Shown here: positions 14,930 through 24,382 of the stretch, piece after piece
How positions within the stretch are numbered: the first letter of the stretch is position 1
Layout of the letters: every line of letters starts with the position of its first letter
Program-made: the position numbers and the translations under genes
The notes under the pieces: model-generated
Told to the model about the DNA's origin: nothing
The model's database searches: none
Seen by the model: the letters and a program-made list of their open reading frames with translations, nothing else
Assembly: GCA_910574345.1 (NCBI GenBank)
Contig: CAJSZV010000003.1
Span: 124,001 to 188,000, forward strand
DNA from: Clostridiaceae bacterium
GTDB lineage: Bacteria > Bacillota > Clostridia > Lachnospirales > Lachnospiraceae
Reading direction: 5' to 3'
DNA length: 64,000 nucleotides

Positions 14930-16219
14930 ATGATCAACGTTGCGTTGGAATTGCGAGATAAAGATCTTTATGGTTTGGATCTCTCTCACCCAGAAAATGG
15001 TAATCCAGGTATTGGCGGTTCCGAATGGCTCTTTCTCATGTTAGCCCAATATCTTCAAATTTTTTATGCAAAAAAGTATAGAATTTCAATATTTCATTAT
15101 AGTGATTGCAAAATTCCGGAAGGGATAAAGGATATACGAATAAAGACAGAAGAAGAACTGTTGAAAATGTTGGAAACATCGGGGGATGAAATCATTATAC
15201 ACCAGATTGCAAAAAGCAAAAAATGGTATCAGAGAATAGCAAGAATTAATATTATCGATATACCATGGGCGCATTGCTATATAAAGTATAATGAGGTTAT
15301 GGATATAAACCAATGCACCCGGGTAAAGCGAGTTGTCTTTGTCGGACGAGAAGAATTAGATGCTTATATAGACGATGATATTATAGAAAAATCCGTGTAT
15401 ATTTATAATATGATCAATACAAAAGGACAGCATAAGAACCGAAAAGTAAATTTTAATAAAACGGTTACTTACTTGGGCTCTCTGGTGCCGGAAAAGTATT
15501 TTCATAGGTTAGCTGAAATCTGGCCGGAAATCTTAAAACGAGTGCCGGATGCAAAGTTACAAGTTATTGGAACTGGAAAACTTTACAACAGGGATGCAAA
15601 ACTAGGCAGATTTGGAATTGCACAAAAGGAATATGAAGATTATTTTATGAAATTCCTCACAGATGAAAAGGGAGAAATTTTACCATCTGTGACTTTTCTG
15701 GGGATTGTAGGAGAGGATAAAGAAGAATATTTTACCAAAACTGCCGTAGGTGTGGTTAATCCATCAGGAATAGATGAAACATTTTGCTTAAGTGCAGTGG
15801 AAATGGAGTTGTGCGGAGTTCCGATAGTTACGAAAAAAAAGTACGGATTACTGGATACTGTTTCCCATAAAAGGACAGGTCTGCTTTTTAGATCACGCAA
15901 AGGATTTGTTTATTATATTGTCAAATTATTAAAAGATAAAAAGATAAATGAAATTCTTGGTAATAATGCTTCGCTCTTTGTTGCAAAGCGCTTTGAAGCT
16001 CAAAACGTAATCTGCCAGTGGGATGAACTGTTCCAAAATATATTAGATGGGCATCCAGTTGAATATCAGAAACCGATAAGTAATTTTGGAAATGATCTAA
16101 AATGGTTAAGGATAATAAATCGAAAGTTGCGATTTGATATGGGATGTAGAAAGCTTCCATCTGTAAATCGGGTAAAGTTTATTTTAAGAAAGCTTCTGAA
16201 ATCTGCGAATGGAAAATGA
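14930..16219 (+). CDS. Glycosyltransferase, GT4-like
   Basis: 429 residues. The C-terminal half has a GT-B donor domain: VTYLGSLVPEKYFHRLAEIW near residue 180, then GVVNPSGIDETFCLSAVEMELCGVP around residue 280, holding the E-x7-E pattern. The N-terminal half carries GIGGSEWLFLMLA, the glycine turn for acceptor/donor binding. Probably transfers a sugar in assembly of locus 1 glycan. The last 60 residues are basic and may touch the membrane. Confidence 0.83.
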   Translation: MINVALELRDKDLYGLDLSHPENGNPGIGGSEWLFLMLAQYLQIFYAKKYRISIFHYSDCKIPEGIKDIRIKTEEELLKMLETSGDEIIIHQIAKSKKWYQRIARINIIDIPWAHCYIKYNEVMDINQCTRVKRVVFVGREELDAYIDDDIIEKSVYIYNMINTKGQHKNRKVNFNKTVTYLGSLVPEKYFHRLAEIWPEILKRVPDAKLQVIGTGKLYNRDAKLGRFGIAQKEYEDYFMKFLTDEKGEILPSVTFLGIVGEDKEEYFTKTAVGVVNPSGIDETFCLSAVEMELCGVPIVTKKKYGLLDTVSHKRTGLLFRSRKGFVYYIVKLLKDKKINEILGNNASLFVAKRFEAQNVICQWDELFQNILDGHPVEYQKPISNFGNDLKWLRIINRKLRFDMGCRKLPSVNRVKFILRKLLKSANGK

Positions 16220-16285
16220 ATTAGGAATAAATAAATTTTATTCTAAAACATAGAAGGTTTAATAGAAGATCAGGAGAATCAAACG

Positions 16286-17500
16286 ATGAATTTAAAGGAT
16301 ATAAAGCAGAGTCAGATTTACCAGATGGTAAGAATTATATGGACCTATCGGCTGCCTGATAAAGTAACTAAGATTTTGGCATGGATCACAAGAAACAAAG
16401 AATTAAAAAATATAATTCTAATTGAAAGCCATAATGATTTTGATATGAATGGAGGTGCCTTCTATCACCATTTGATTAACAATGGATATAACAAAAAGTA
16501 TAAGATTGTGTGGCTTATAAAGAATAAGAACATTTTAAAAAGAGTCAGATCCAAAAAATTACCGTTTAATGTAGAAGTTGTCCCTATGTTTTATTTGTCG
16601 GTAAAGAGATCCTACTTTAACTGTATCGCGAGATATGCATTTTTTGACTGCTGCTTTTTAAAAAAGATAAAAGATGGGCAAGTATTTGTATATTTAGGCC
16701 ATGCGACACGAGCAATGAAGAATTGCAGAGGGCTGGTGGATGTCCCGAAAGATATTGATTATATAATCAGTGCATCCGAATTTAATAATATTCTAATGTC
16801 GGATATTTACAAAGCGGATATCAGCAAATTTGTTGTGACTGGTTTTCCGGTAACAGATGTTTTCTATGCTGATAATAAGAAAAGAACAAATATAGATAAA
16901 GAGTTAAAAAATTACAGAAAGATAATCGTATGGATGCCCACATTTAGAAAAACACCATTTGCTGATGGAAGATGTGATGGGAAAGCAAATTATGAGACAG
17001 GATTACCACTTATAAAAAGTAAAGCAGAATTTGAAAGGCTAAATGATAAATTGCAAAAATTAGGCATTAGGTTGGTGATTAAGTTTCATCCAGGGCAGGA
17101 TATGGATGTGATCAGAGTTTCTACTGTATCTAATATCCTTCTGCTGTCGCCAAATGATATAAAAAGGCAAAAGATAAACCCATATGAGTTGATAATAAAA
17201 ACAGATGCTTTAATAAGTGACTATTCGTCTATTTCTTTTGATTATCTGCTGCTTAACAAACCAATTGCGTATGTATTGGATGATTATAACGACTATAAAC
17301 TAGGGTTTGCTGTTGATGATCCTTTGAAATATATGCCAGGATCATACATTTATACGATCAAAGATATGGAAACATTTATTGATATGATTTCAGATGGCAG
17401 GGAGGATAAAGGACATGAAAGAATAAAATTGAGAGATATGATTCATAAATATCAGGACGGAAAGTCGTGTGAAAGAATAGCTGAATTTTTAAGATTATAG
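16286..17500 (+). CDS. CDP-glycerol glycerophosphotransferase family protein (TagB/TagF-like)
   Basis: 404 residues. Motifs of the CDP-glycerol:polyol phosphotransferase family are present: GHATRAMKN with the likely active His near residue 134, ASEFNNILMSDIY, VTGFPVTDVF, WMPTFRKT, KFHPGQD and ALISDYSSISFDYLLLNKP near residue 310, which bind the CDP-polyol phosphate. Such enzymes move glycerol-phosphate, ribitol-phosphate or related groups onto a lipid-linked glycan at the inner membrane face. Because this locus carries a phosphonate module and several nucleotidyltransferases, the donor here could be a CDP-linked phosphonate or polyol rather than CDP-glycerol; that is a hypothesis. Confidence 0.86.
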   Translation: MNLKDIKQSQIYQMVRIIWTYRLPDKVTKILAWITRNKELKNIILIESHNDFDMNGGAFYHHLINNGYNKKYKIVWLIKNKNILKRVRSKKLPFNVEVVPMFYLSVKRSYFNCIARYAFFDCCFLKKIKDGQVFVYLGHATRAMKNCRGLVDVPKDIDYIISASEFNNILMSDIYKADISKFVVTGFPVTDVFYADNKKRTNIDKELKNYRKIIVWMPTFRKTPFADGRCDGKANYETGLPLIKSKAEFERLNDKLQKLGIRLVIKFHPGQDMDVIRVSTVSNILLLSPNDIKRQKINPYELIIKTDALISDYSSISFDYLLLNKPIAYVLDDYNDYKLGFAVDDPLKYMPGSYIYTIKDMETFIDMISDGREDKGHERIKLRDMIHKYQDGKSCERIAEFLRL

Positions 17501-17512
17501 GAGTGTGTTGAT

Positions 17513-18916
17513 GTGTCAAGGGAAGATCAACTGGCCAGGAGTACGATAGTATATTTTATTGGCTCATTTGGAAGCAAATTACTGTCGTTTCTGCTGTTAC
17601 CCGTATATTCGAAGTACCTCACTGCGGAAGCTTATGGCAGTTACGATCTTATTAGTACATTGCTGCAGATTATAAGCCCATTTATAACTTTAATGCTGGA
17701 CAATGCGCTTTATGTATACGTTATAGGAACGGATAACACAAAAGAAAGAGATAATATTATATCCTTTTGTACAAAGGTTATGTTGACGAACAGCTGTGTT
17801 GCTGTTGTGGGATTTTTGGTTTTTAACTATTTTTGCAGTGTCAAATATATTGGATGGATCATTGTATGGCTTGTCAGTTCGAATGTAAATGCTACATGGC
17901 TTCAGATAGCCCGAAGTTTAAAAAAACAAAAGCTGTATTCTTTAACAGGGGTGATCATAACTGCCATCACATTGAGTGGAAATATTATAGGGCTGGTTAT
18001 CTTAGGACAAGATTATAGATTTTTAATGATATCAAATTGTTTAGCCTATACGGTATCCATAGTGTTTCTTGAATCCAGACTGCATGTTGTTGGCTTTGTA
18101 AAAAGGGGCAATGCTTCCAGATCATTAAAACTGAAACTGTTGAAGTATTCAGCGCCTCTTTTGCCAAATCAATTGAGCTGGTGGATTTTGAACGTTTCGG
18201 ACAGGGTGATGATTTCATATTTTTTGGGAACAGGAGCTAATGGAATATACGCAATGGCTTGTAAAATTCCAGGGATCCTGATGGTAGTGCATGGAATATT
18301 TGCTGCTGCATGGTCGGATGATATATTGACATCGGGCAATATGAAGGATACAGAGGTATACGCTGAGCGGATCTATAATATGTATATCCGGGTATTGATT
18401 GGAATTACAGTTGTTTTAATGTCAGCAAATAAATTTCTATTTAAATATATTATTTCAGGCAATTTTATTGAGTCATTTAAATACACTTATTTTTTATATA
18501 TAGGTTTTATATTCAGTTCTTTGGGGAGCTTGCTAGGTGCGTTTTATGGATATTTCAAGAAATCTCTGAATGTTTCGCTGAGTACAATCGTTTCAGCACT
18601 TGTAAATTTTATGATTAATTATTTGTTTTTAGCCAGATATGGTATTGAGATCGCCAGTTTGTCGACCTGCGCTGGTTCTTTTACTATCTGGATAATCAGA
18701 CTGGCCGGGCTAAGAAATATTGTAAGAGTAAGAATTTATAGAGCGACAAAATATATGTTTGCCATACTTATTCCTTTATATTTTCTTAAAGATATAGAAG
18801 GGTTTGTTCAGAATCTTGTACTGATTTTTGCTGGTGTGGCGGTTGCAGTTCTGATTAATATGAAAACAATTATAGAAATAGGAAGCAGACTTTTGATTAA
18901 AATAAAGAGAACTTAG
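17513..18916 (+). CDS. Polysaccharide flippase (Wzx-like, MOP superfamily)
   Basis: 467 residues, twelve to fourteen hydrophobic helices, with the family-typical N terminus (SRSTIV-like segment followed by GSFGSKLLSFLLLPVYSKYL) and the middle LLPNQLSWWILNVSDRVMI block. Moves lipid-linked repeat units across the cytoplasmic membrane for the Wzy polymerase of the same locus. The start is GTG 17513, with AGGAG nine bases upstream. It is followed eight bases later by the first gene of the phosphonate module. Confidence 0.92.
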   Translation: MSREDQLARSTIVYFIGSFGSKLLSFLLLPVYSKYLTAEAYGSYDLISTLLQIISPFITLMLDNALYVYVIGTDNTKERDNIISFCTKVMLTNSCVAVVGFLVFNYFCSVKYIGWIIVWLVSSNVNATWLQIARSLKKQKLYSLTGVIITAITLSGNIIGLVILGQDYRFLMISNCLAYTVSIVFLESRLHVVGFVKRGNASRSLKLKLLKYSAPLLPNQLSWWILNVSDRVMISYFLGTGANGIYAMACKIPGILMVVHGIFAAAWSDDILTSGNMKDTEVYAERIYNMYIRVLIGITVVLMSANKFLFKYIISGNFIESFKYTYFLYIGFIFSSLGSLLGAFYGYFKKSLNVSLSTIVSALVNFMINYLFLARYGIEIASLSTCAGSFTIWIIRLAGLRNIVRVRIYRATKYMFAILIPLYFLKDIEGFVQNLVLIFAGVAVAVLINMKTIIEIGSRLLIKIKRT

Positions 18917-18924
18917 GAGAGATT

Positions 18925-20226
18925 ATGAGAAAAACTGTATTTATATCAATGAGCACAGATATCATTCATGGAGGCCATATTGCTATCATAGAGAAAGCAG
19001 CGGCTTTGGGAGAGGTGACAGTAGGAGTGCTGACCGATGAGGCTGTGGCAAGCTTTAAAAGGTATCCCCTTCTCAGTTATGAGGAGAGAGTAAAAATTAT
19101 CTCACAGATCAAAGGCGTATCAAGGGTAGTACGTCAGAATACAATCAGTTATAAAGAGATTCTGGACAATTACAGGCCGGATGTCGTAGTGCATGGGGAC
19201 AACTGGAGGACAGACCATCTGAAACCGATTAGAACCGAATGCCTGGAAATCCTTGAGTCATATGGGGGAGAACTTGTGGAATTTCCTTATTCCTCAAACA
19301 GTGAATATAAAAAGCTGGATGCATATTTTCGGGATCAGGCTTCTCTTCCAGATATACGGCGGGCCAGATTAAAAAAGGAAATTGCCATGAAGGGACTTGT
19401 CATTGCAATTGAAGCTCATAGCGGACTTACAGGACTGATTGCAGAAAATACAGTAGTTTATGAGGAAAACGGAGGGGCCAGACAGTTTGATGCCATGTGG
19501 GTTTCATCTCTGTGCGACTCCACAGCGAAGGGAAAGCCCGATATCGAACTGGTAGATATGACATCCAGGTTCAGGACCATTGACGATATTATGGAGGTTA
19601 CCACAAAGCCGGTTATTTTTGATGCGGATACCGGGGGAATGACAGAACATTTTGTGTATACGGTCAGAACATTGGAGCGGATCGGTGCATCCATGGTCAT
19701 CATTGAAGATAAAACCGGCCTTAAGAAAAATTCCTTGTTTGGCAATGAAGTGAAACAGACCCAGGCAGCGATTGAAGATTTCTGTGAGAAAATCCGTGCC
19801 GGTAAACATGCATTGAAAACAAATGATTTTATGATCTGTGCCAGAATTGAAAGCCTGATTCTGGAACAGGGGATGGAGGACGCCCTTAAGCGTGCATATG
19901 CGTTTACAGATGCAGGGGCAGACGCAATTATGATACATAGCAGAAAAAAGGATCCGGCTGAGATTTTTGAATTTATAGAAAAATTCCGCGCTGAGGATTC
20001 GTCAACGGTTCTTGTAGTTGTTCCCACATCTTTTAATGAAGTGACAGAGGAAGAGTTCAGGGCACGGGGCGTAAATATTGTGATTTATGCAAACCAACTG
20101 ACGCGGACAGGCTTTCCGGCCATGCAGAGTGCGGCAAGAATGATACTTGAAAATCACAGGGCGAAGGAATGTGATGATATCTGTATGCCGATTAAGGATA
20201 TTATCCGTCTGATACCCGAAGAATGA
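18925..20226 (+). CDS. Phosphoenolpyruvate mutase with N-terminal cytidylyltransferase-like domain
   Basis: Forms the C-P bond by converting phosphoenolpyruvate to phosphonopyruvate. 433 residues in two domains. Residues 1-135 are a CTP-transferase-like domain with the HGGH nucleotide-binding motif at 15-18 and VVHGDNW near 91. Residues ~150-433 are the PEP mutase domain of the isocitrate lyase superfamily, with DSTAKGKPD, DADTGG and the signature EDKTGLKKNS starting near residue 261. This EDKxxxxxNS motif separates PEP mutases from lyases. Reads RBS AGGAGAG. Higher in GC than the upstream flippase. A second copy with the same fusion is at 48783-50078. The role of the N-terminal domain is not certain; activation of the phosphonate product is the obvious idea. 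Confidence 0.95.
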   Translation: MRKTVFISMSTDIIHGGHIAIIEKAAALGEVTVGVLTDEAVASFKRYPLLSYEERVKIISQIKGVSRVVRQNTISYKEILDNYRPDVVVHGDNWRTDHLKPIRTECLEILESYGGELVEFPYSSNSEYKKLDAYFRDQASLPDIRRARLKKEIAMKGLVIAIEAHSGLTGLIAENTVVYEENGGARQFDAMWVSSLCDSTAKGKPDIELVDMTSRFRTIDDIMEVTTKPVIFDADTGGMTEHFVYTVRTLERIGASMVIIEDKTGLKKNSLFGNEVKQTQAAIEDFCEKIRAGKHALKTNDFMICARIESLILEQGMEDALKRAYAFTDAGADAIMIHSRKKDPAEIFEFIEKFRAEDSSTVLVVVPTSFNEVTEEEFRARGVNIVIYANQLTRTGFPAMQSAARMILENHRAKECDDICMPIKDIIRLIPEE

Positions 20227-20248
20227 TCAAACCTATGAGGAGAGTTAT

Positions 20249-21010
20249 ATGAAGGCAATTATATTAGCAGCGGGGAAAGGAAGCCGCATCTCTGATGAGA
20301 TAGGCCCGATTCCGAAGTCAACACTGGAAATTGGGGGAAAACCTATCATCCGCCGTACAGTGGAACTGCTTCAGCAGTATCATATAGAAGTTGCCGTATG
20401 TACGGGATACCGCCGCCGGAAAATAGAAGAGGCCCTGGAAGGCTTGAAGGTGTCATATTTTAACAATCCTTTTTATGACGTAACGAATAATATCGCTTCC
20501 TTGTGGTTTGCGCAGGATTTTTTAAAAGGGGACGACTGTCTTGTTTTGAGTGCAGATGTGATTTTTGATCGAGATCTTTTGGAAAAACTCATGCAGATGG
20601 AAGGCGATCTTATTATGGTCACGGATTCCAGCCGTGTAGCCGACGGAGATTATTTTTTTCATATGGCAGAGGATGGAACGATAGCCGAGTACGGTCCGGA
20701 TATTCCAATGGAGAGAAGAGACTATGAGTATGTTGGTATTGATAAAATATCTAAAGGCAGCATCGACAGCTTTAAGGGTACGCTTCTTACTATGATAGAG
20801 GAAGGGAAGACGCAAGGTTATTTTGAGTATGTATTTTTTTACTATATTGGTCATCCGTACATCAGGCTAACCACGTTGGATATATCTGGTTGTGTGTGGA
20901 GAGAAGTGGATTGTATAGATGATTATAATAAAGCAGTGAAGGAACTTTGCAGAAATGCCCAAGGTGATGGGGTACAAACTGCGAATAAGGAGGAAAAATG
21001 CGGTGAGTAA
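20249..21010 (+). CDS. LicC/PntC-like cytidylyltransferase
   Basis: 253 residues, GT-A-like nucleotidyltransferase fold. The N terminus has the LAAGKGSR nucleotide-binding loop and PKSTLEIGGKP. The stretch NNPFYDVTNNIASLWFAQ near residue 73 matches the pattern of CTP:phosphocholine and phosphonate cytidylyltransferases (LicC/PntC). ADVIFDRD provides the acidic metal site near residue 98. Placed between PEP mutase and the rest of the phosphonate module, it most likely makes a CMP-activated phosphonate for glycan decoration. It overlaps the transketolase start by eight bases, indicating coupled translation. Confidence 0.83.
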   Translation: MKAIILAAGKGSRISDEIGPIPKSTLEIGGKPIIRRTVELLQQYHIEVAVCTGYRRRKIEEALEGLKVSYFNNPFYDVTNNIASLWFAQDFLKGDDCLVLSADVIFDRDLLEKLMQMEGDLIMVTDSSRVADGDYFFHMAEDGTIAEYGPDIPMERRDYEYVGIDKISKGSIDSFKGTLLTMIEEGKTQGYFEYVFFYYIGHPYIRLTTLDISGCVWREVDCIDDYNKAVKELCRNAQGDGVQTANKEEKCGE

Positions 21011-22904
21011 TTACGTCCCAATACCGTTATCTCTAGTGGAAAATATAGCCTGTGACATGCGGCATGATATTCTGAAAATGGTATACAACTGTGGGAAAGA
21101 AAACGGTCATCTTGGAGGGTGCATGTCTGCTGTTGAAGTGCTTGCGGTACTTTACACCCAGATCATGAATATCAATGAAGTCGCCCATTCGGATAGAGAC
21201 TGGTCTGAAAGGGATCGATTTATTATGAGTAAAGGACATGCTGGGATTGCCATGTATGCGGCGATGAAGCATGTGGGGCTTGTTTCACAGGAAATGATCA
21301 GTGGACCGATTCGGGGAGAGACGGCTATCCTTTACCGGCATCCCAAAAGAAATATTGGATATGGAATTGAATGCTCAGTAGGCAGTCTTGGCATGGGTTT
21401 GGGATATGGAAACGGTTTGCAAGAGTCTTTTCGCAGGAGAGGAACAAACCAGAGGGTGTTTGTCATGATTGGTGATGGAGAGTGCAATGAAGGCTCTGTT
21501 TGGGAAAGCGCGGCTTATGCCAGCCACAGAAAACTTGATAATATTACAGTCATTGTGGACATGAATAAGCTGCAGCTTGACGGACCAACGCATGATATTC
21601 TTTCCATGGACAATATGGCTGAGAGATGGACTGCCTTTGGATTTAAAACGGTGGAAGTTGATGGGCATGATATAGAGGCGATTTATAAAGCTTTGCAGAC
21701 AGAGCATGTGGGACAGCCATTAGCAGTCATCGCTCATACGATTAAGGGAAAGGGAATATCGTTTGCAGAAAATAAAACGGAATGGCATGATAATTACTTG
21801 AGTGATGAACTGTATGAGAAGGGAATAAAAGAATTAGGCGGCAGGGATCTTTCAGAAGTGAAAAAACTTGCTGCAGAGAGGTTTGAAACAAGAAGGATAA
21901 AGATAAAAGGAAATTCTGAAGGGCAGGTAATATCCATTCCTGACACGGAGGAGCAGATATTATCTTGGCAAAGTTATGGCATCAAGAATGCTATTGGGGA
22001 GGTTTCTTTTCAGCTGGCAGAACAGGATGAACTTTTCACTCTTATTTACTCAGATTGTGCCAATAGAATCGGGATTAAGAGTCTTCATGAAAAGTATCCT
22101 GAAAAATGTTATGAGGCAGGAATCGCCGAACAGAATCAGATAGTGATGGCAGCGGCTATGGCACATGAAGGTTTTCATGTTTTTGCAGTTGCTTATGCGC
22201 CGTTTATTACTGCAAGAGTTCTGGATCAGATCAGAGTAAATCTCGGATATATGAAGGCACCCGTTTGTTTGATTGGATTGAGCGCGGGTATGGCGGGGAG
22301 TGATCTGGGGGCTACGCACACGGCATTTGAGGATATTGCCAATACAAGGAGCATTCCGAATATACTTGTAACTGCTCCGGCAGATACTTATGAAATGGTG
22401 AAGGGGATGGAGTATTTTGTAAATAATCCGAGACCTATGTATTTAAGGGTGACAGTGGGAGAAGATACTTATTTTAAGCCAGTTGCCTATTCGCCGCTGA
22501 AGGCAGATGTGATCAGGAGAGGGAAGGATATTGCACTTGTTGCAGTGGGGATACTTCTTAAAGAAACGATAAAAGCGGCAGAGATTCTTCATGAAAAAGG
22601 AATAGAAGCCACAGTCATAAACGCAAGAACAGTGAAGCCTTTAGATGAAGAAATGATAGAAACCATTTTATTTTTTGAAACCATAGTAACGATTGAAGAG
22701 CACAGCGTTATCGGTGGTCTAGGAAGTGCGGTTGCTGAGAAGCTGGCGGTCAGGGCAAGGAAAGGAAGACTACATATGGTAGGGGTAAATGATGAATATT
22801 TCTATGGGGAACAAGGAAGAGTACTGTTCAAAAAGAATGGCCTTGCCGCAGATGGAATAGTTGAAAGTATCCTTCATGTTATAAGGCAAGTTGAGAGTGA
22901 GTAA
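21003..22904 (+). CDS. Transketolase family protein
   Basis: 633 residues: an N-terminal thiamine-diphosphate domain with GDGECNEGSVWE near residue 155, a pyrimidine-binding domain beginning near residue 315 with the catalytic Glu in AGIAEQNQ, and the C-terminal transketolase domain. The usual enzyme moves two-carbon ketol units between sugar phosphates. Its place inside a glycan locus, between a cytidylyltransferase and a WavE-like gene, suggests it supplies an unusual sugar or polyol precursor rather than running central metabolism. The start is GTG 21003, with AAGGAGG nine bases upstream; the in-frame ATG 20955 would overlap the previous gene much more. Confidence 0.9.
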   Translation: MSNYVPIPLSLVENIACDMRHDILKMVYNCGKENGHLGGCMSAVEVLAVLYTQIMNINEVAHSDRDWSERDRFIMSKGHAGIAMYAAMKHVGLVSQEMISGPIRGETAILYRHPKRNIGYGIECSVGSLGMGLGYGNGLQESFRRRGTNQRVFVMIGDGECNEGSVWESAAYASHRKLDNITVIVDMNKLQLDGPTHDILSMDNMAERWTAFGFKTVEVDGHDIEAIYKALQTEHVGQPLAVIAHTIKGKGISFAENKTEWHDNYLSDELYEKGIKELGGRDLSEVKKLAAERFETRRIKIKGNSEGQVISIPDTEEQILSWQSYGIKNAIGEVSFQLAEQDELFTLIYSDCANRIGIKSLHEKYPEKCYEAGIAEQNQIVMAAAMAHEGFHVFAVAYAPFITARVLDQIRVNLGYMKAPVCLIGLSAGMAGSDLGATHTAFEDIANTRSIPNILVTAPADTYEMVKGMEYFVNNPRPMYLRVTVGEDTYFKPVAYSPLKADVIRRGKDIALVAVGILLKETIKAAEILHEKGIEATVINARTVKPLDEEMIETILFFETIVTIEEHSVIGGLGSAVAEKLAVRARKGRLHMVGVNDEYFYGEQGRVLFKKNGLAADGIVESILHVIRQVESE

Positions 22905-22970
22905 GATCAAAGATACTGTTAAGCAGACAAGAAAATGATATGATTTCACTCGGAGATGAGAGGTGACATA

Positions 22971-24149
22971 ATGGGAAATGGGACGTCTAATAGAGTGATT
23001 GTAAAAGCCGTTAAAAAAAGTTTGATAAGTATAAATAGTGGTTTTGTAAACATTACTTGTAAAATAGCAAAAATGTGTGGATATGAAGGACTGACGGATG
23101 CGTATATGAAGTCCATGGTTAAGTGTTACGAAAAAAACACAGATTATTATGCTGCATACAAAATCATAGCAAAAAAATCCGAAAAAGTTTTTAGTATAGA
23201 AGAATCAAATGATTATGATAGGCAGGTAGGCATTATTATTCAGGGACCGCTAGTTTTGAAAGATCATTTTACTTTAGAGACGATACGAATTTATCGAAAA
23301 TTATTTCCTTCCGCAAAGGTTATTTTATCAACTTGGGAAAATGAAAACAAAGAGGAACTTGAGTTAATTGCAAAAGAGAAGAATTGTACCATCGTCACAA
23401 GTAAAATTCCTGATGATCCTGGGGTACTCAATGTAAATCTTCAGTGCATATCAACAAGAAGTGGTATTTTAAAAGCAGAAGAACTTGAGTTAAAGTATGT
23501 TGCAAAGACCAGAACGGATTGGAGAATGTACCATCAGGGCGCTATTCGTTTTATGATACATCTGTTGGAAATATTTCCATGTAAAGAATATTTATTCAAG
23601 CAGAAACAAAGAATTATAACAATGGATATAGCAACAGATGAAACCTCCATTTTATTTTATCCATTTTGGATTTCTGACATTTTTCAGTTTGGTGAAATAC
23701 AGGATATGAAAAACTACTGGAATCATCCTGTATCTAAGCAGGGGAAAATGACCAAGGGCGGTCTGGATGAATATATACGTACAAATAAATATTCGTGGAG
23801 CAGGAGGGCAAAAGAAGGATTATTAATTGAGGCAAGGCTTGCAATTGATTATTATAGAAGAATGACTGGTAATGAGCCGATTGTTACGGTAGATGAATAT
23901 TGGAAATTTATGAAAGGGTACTTTATAGTGGTTCCCAGAAGTATGATTGGCGGATATTGGTTTAAATATGAGGAACGCCGCATTTTAGAATCTATGGATT
24001 GGGGAACTTGTTTTAAAAATGACTCTCAGGATAGTCTGCTAACATATAACTTTGATTTTGTTTTTTGGCTTAATCTATTATCAAATGACTTAAATTATGA
24101 TGACAGTTATAAAACAATGTGTGATAGAAGAAGTTATGTATACAGGTAA
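22971..24149 (+). CDS. WavE-family lipopolysaccharide synthesis protein
   Basis: 392 residues resembling the WavE family of surface-polysaccharide genes (first named from Vibrio cholerae LPS core loci). The conserved parts are VGIIIQGPL near residue 85, KVILSTWENE near 117, and KTRTDWRMYH near 185, which together suggest a glycosyltransferase-like fold. ATG 22971 follows AGAGGTGACATA; an in-frame ATG at 22956 is less well placed. An open frame that overlaps its 3' end in another phase (24136-24381) may be a frameshifted C-terminal part of this gene or a fragment of another. Confidence 0.8.
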   Translation: MGNGTSNRVIVKAVKKSLISINSGFVNITCKIAKMCGYEGLTDAYMKSMVKCYEKNTDYYAAYKIIAKKSEKVFSIEESNDYDRQVGIIIQGPLVLKDHFTLETIRIYRKLFPSAKVILSTWENENKEELELIAKEKNCTIVTSKIPDDPGVLNVNLQCISTRSGILKAEELELKYVAKTRTDWRMYHQGAIRFMIHLLEIFPCKEYLFKQKQRIITMDIATDETSILFYPFWISDIFQFGEIQDMKNYWNHPVSKQGKMTKGGLDEYIRTNKYSWSRRAKEGLLIEARLAIDYYRRMTGNEPIVTVDEYWKFMKGYFIVVPRSMIGGYWFKYEERRILESMDWGTCFKNDSQDSLLTYNFDFVFWLNLLSNDLNYDDSYKTMCDRRSYVYR

Positions 24150-24381
24150 TAGGAGGAAGTATGAAGCTAATTATTCCGATGATTTGTTTAACAAAAAATA
24201 TATTGATTCGTTTTTGAAAGGGGCAGGTATAGTTCTGCTTGCTGTGGGGCAGGACCATATATATTTACCAGAATTGTCCGATATGCAGAGAAAAATCATA
24301 CAATGCAAACGTACCAGGATACGAGTCAGTTCTGGGTTCAGAAGAAAAATAAAAAGACTAACAGGAGGCAGTGAAAGGTAG
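24136..24381 (+). pseudogene. Small frame after wavE-like gene; possible frameshifted tail
   Basis: About 81 codons with residues such as FLKGAGIVLLAVGQDHIYLP that look like genuine protein sequence, but no convincing ribosome binding site for ATG 24136. A strong AGGAGG at 24151-24156 instead drives an ATG at 24161 in another frame that ends after 18 codons. This could be the displaced C terminus of the WavE-like protein or a decayed gene. I do not recognise it. Confidence 0.35.
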
Positions 24382-24382
24382 C

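Noticed and set aside
24161-24217. 18-codon frame starting MKLIIPM after a strong AGGAGG
   Set aside because: Too short to be a supported gene; the start resembles a nucleotidyltransferase N terminus but nothing continues it in any frame.
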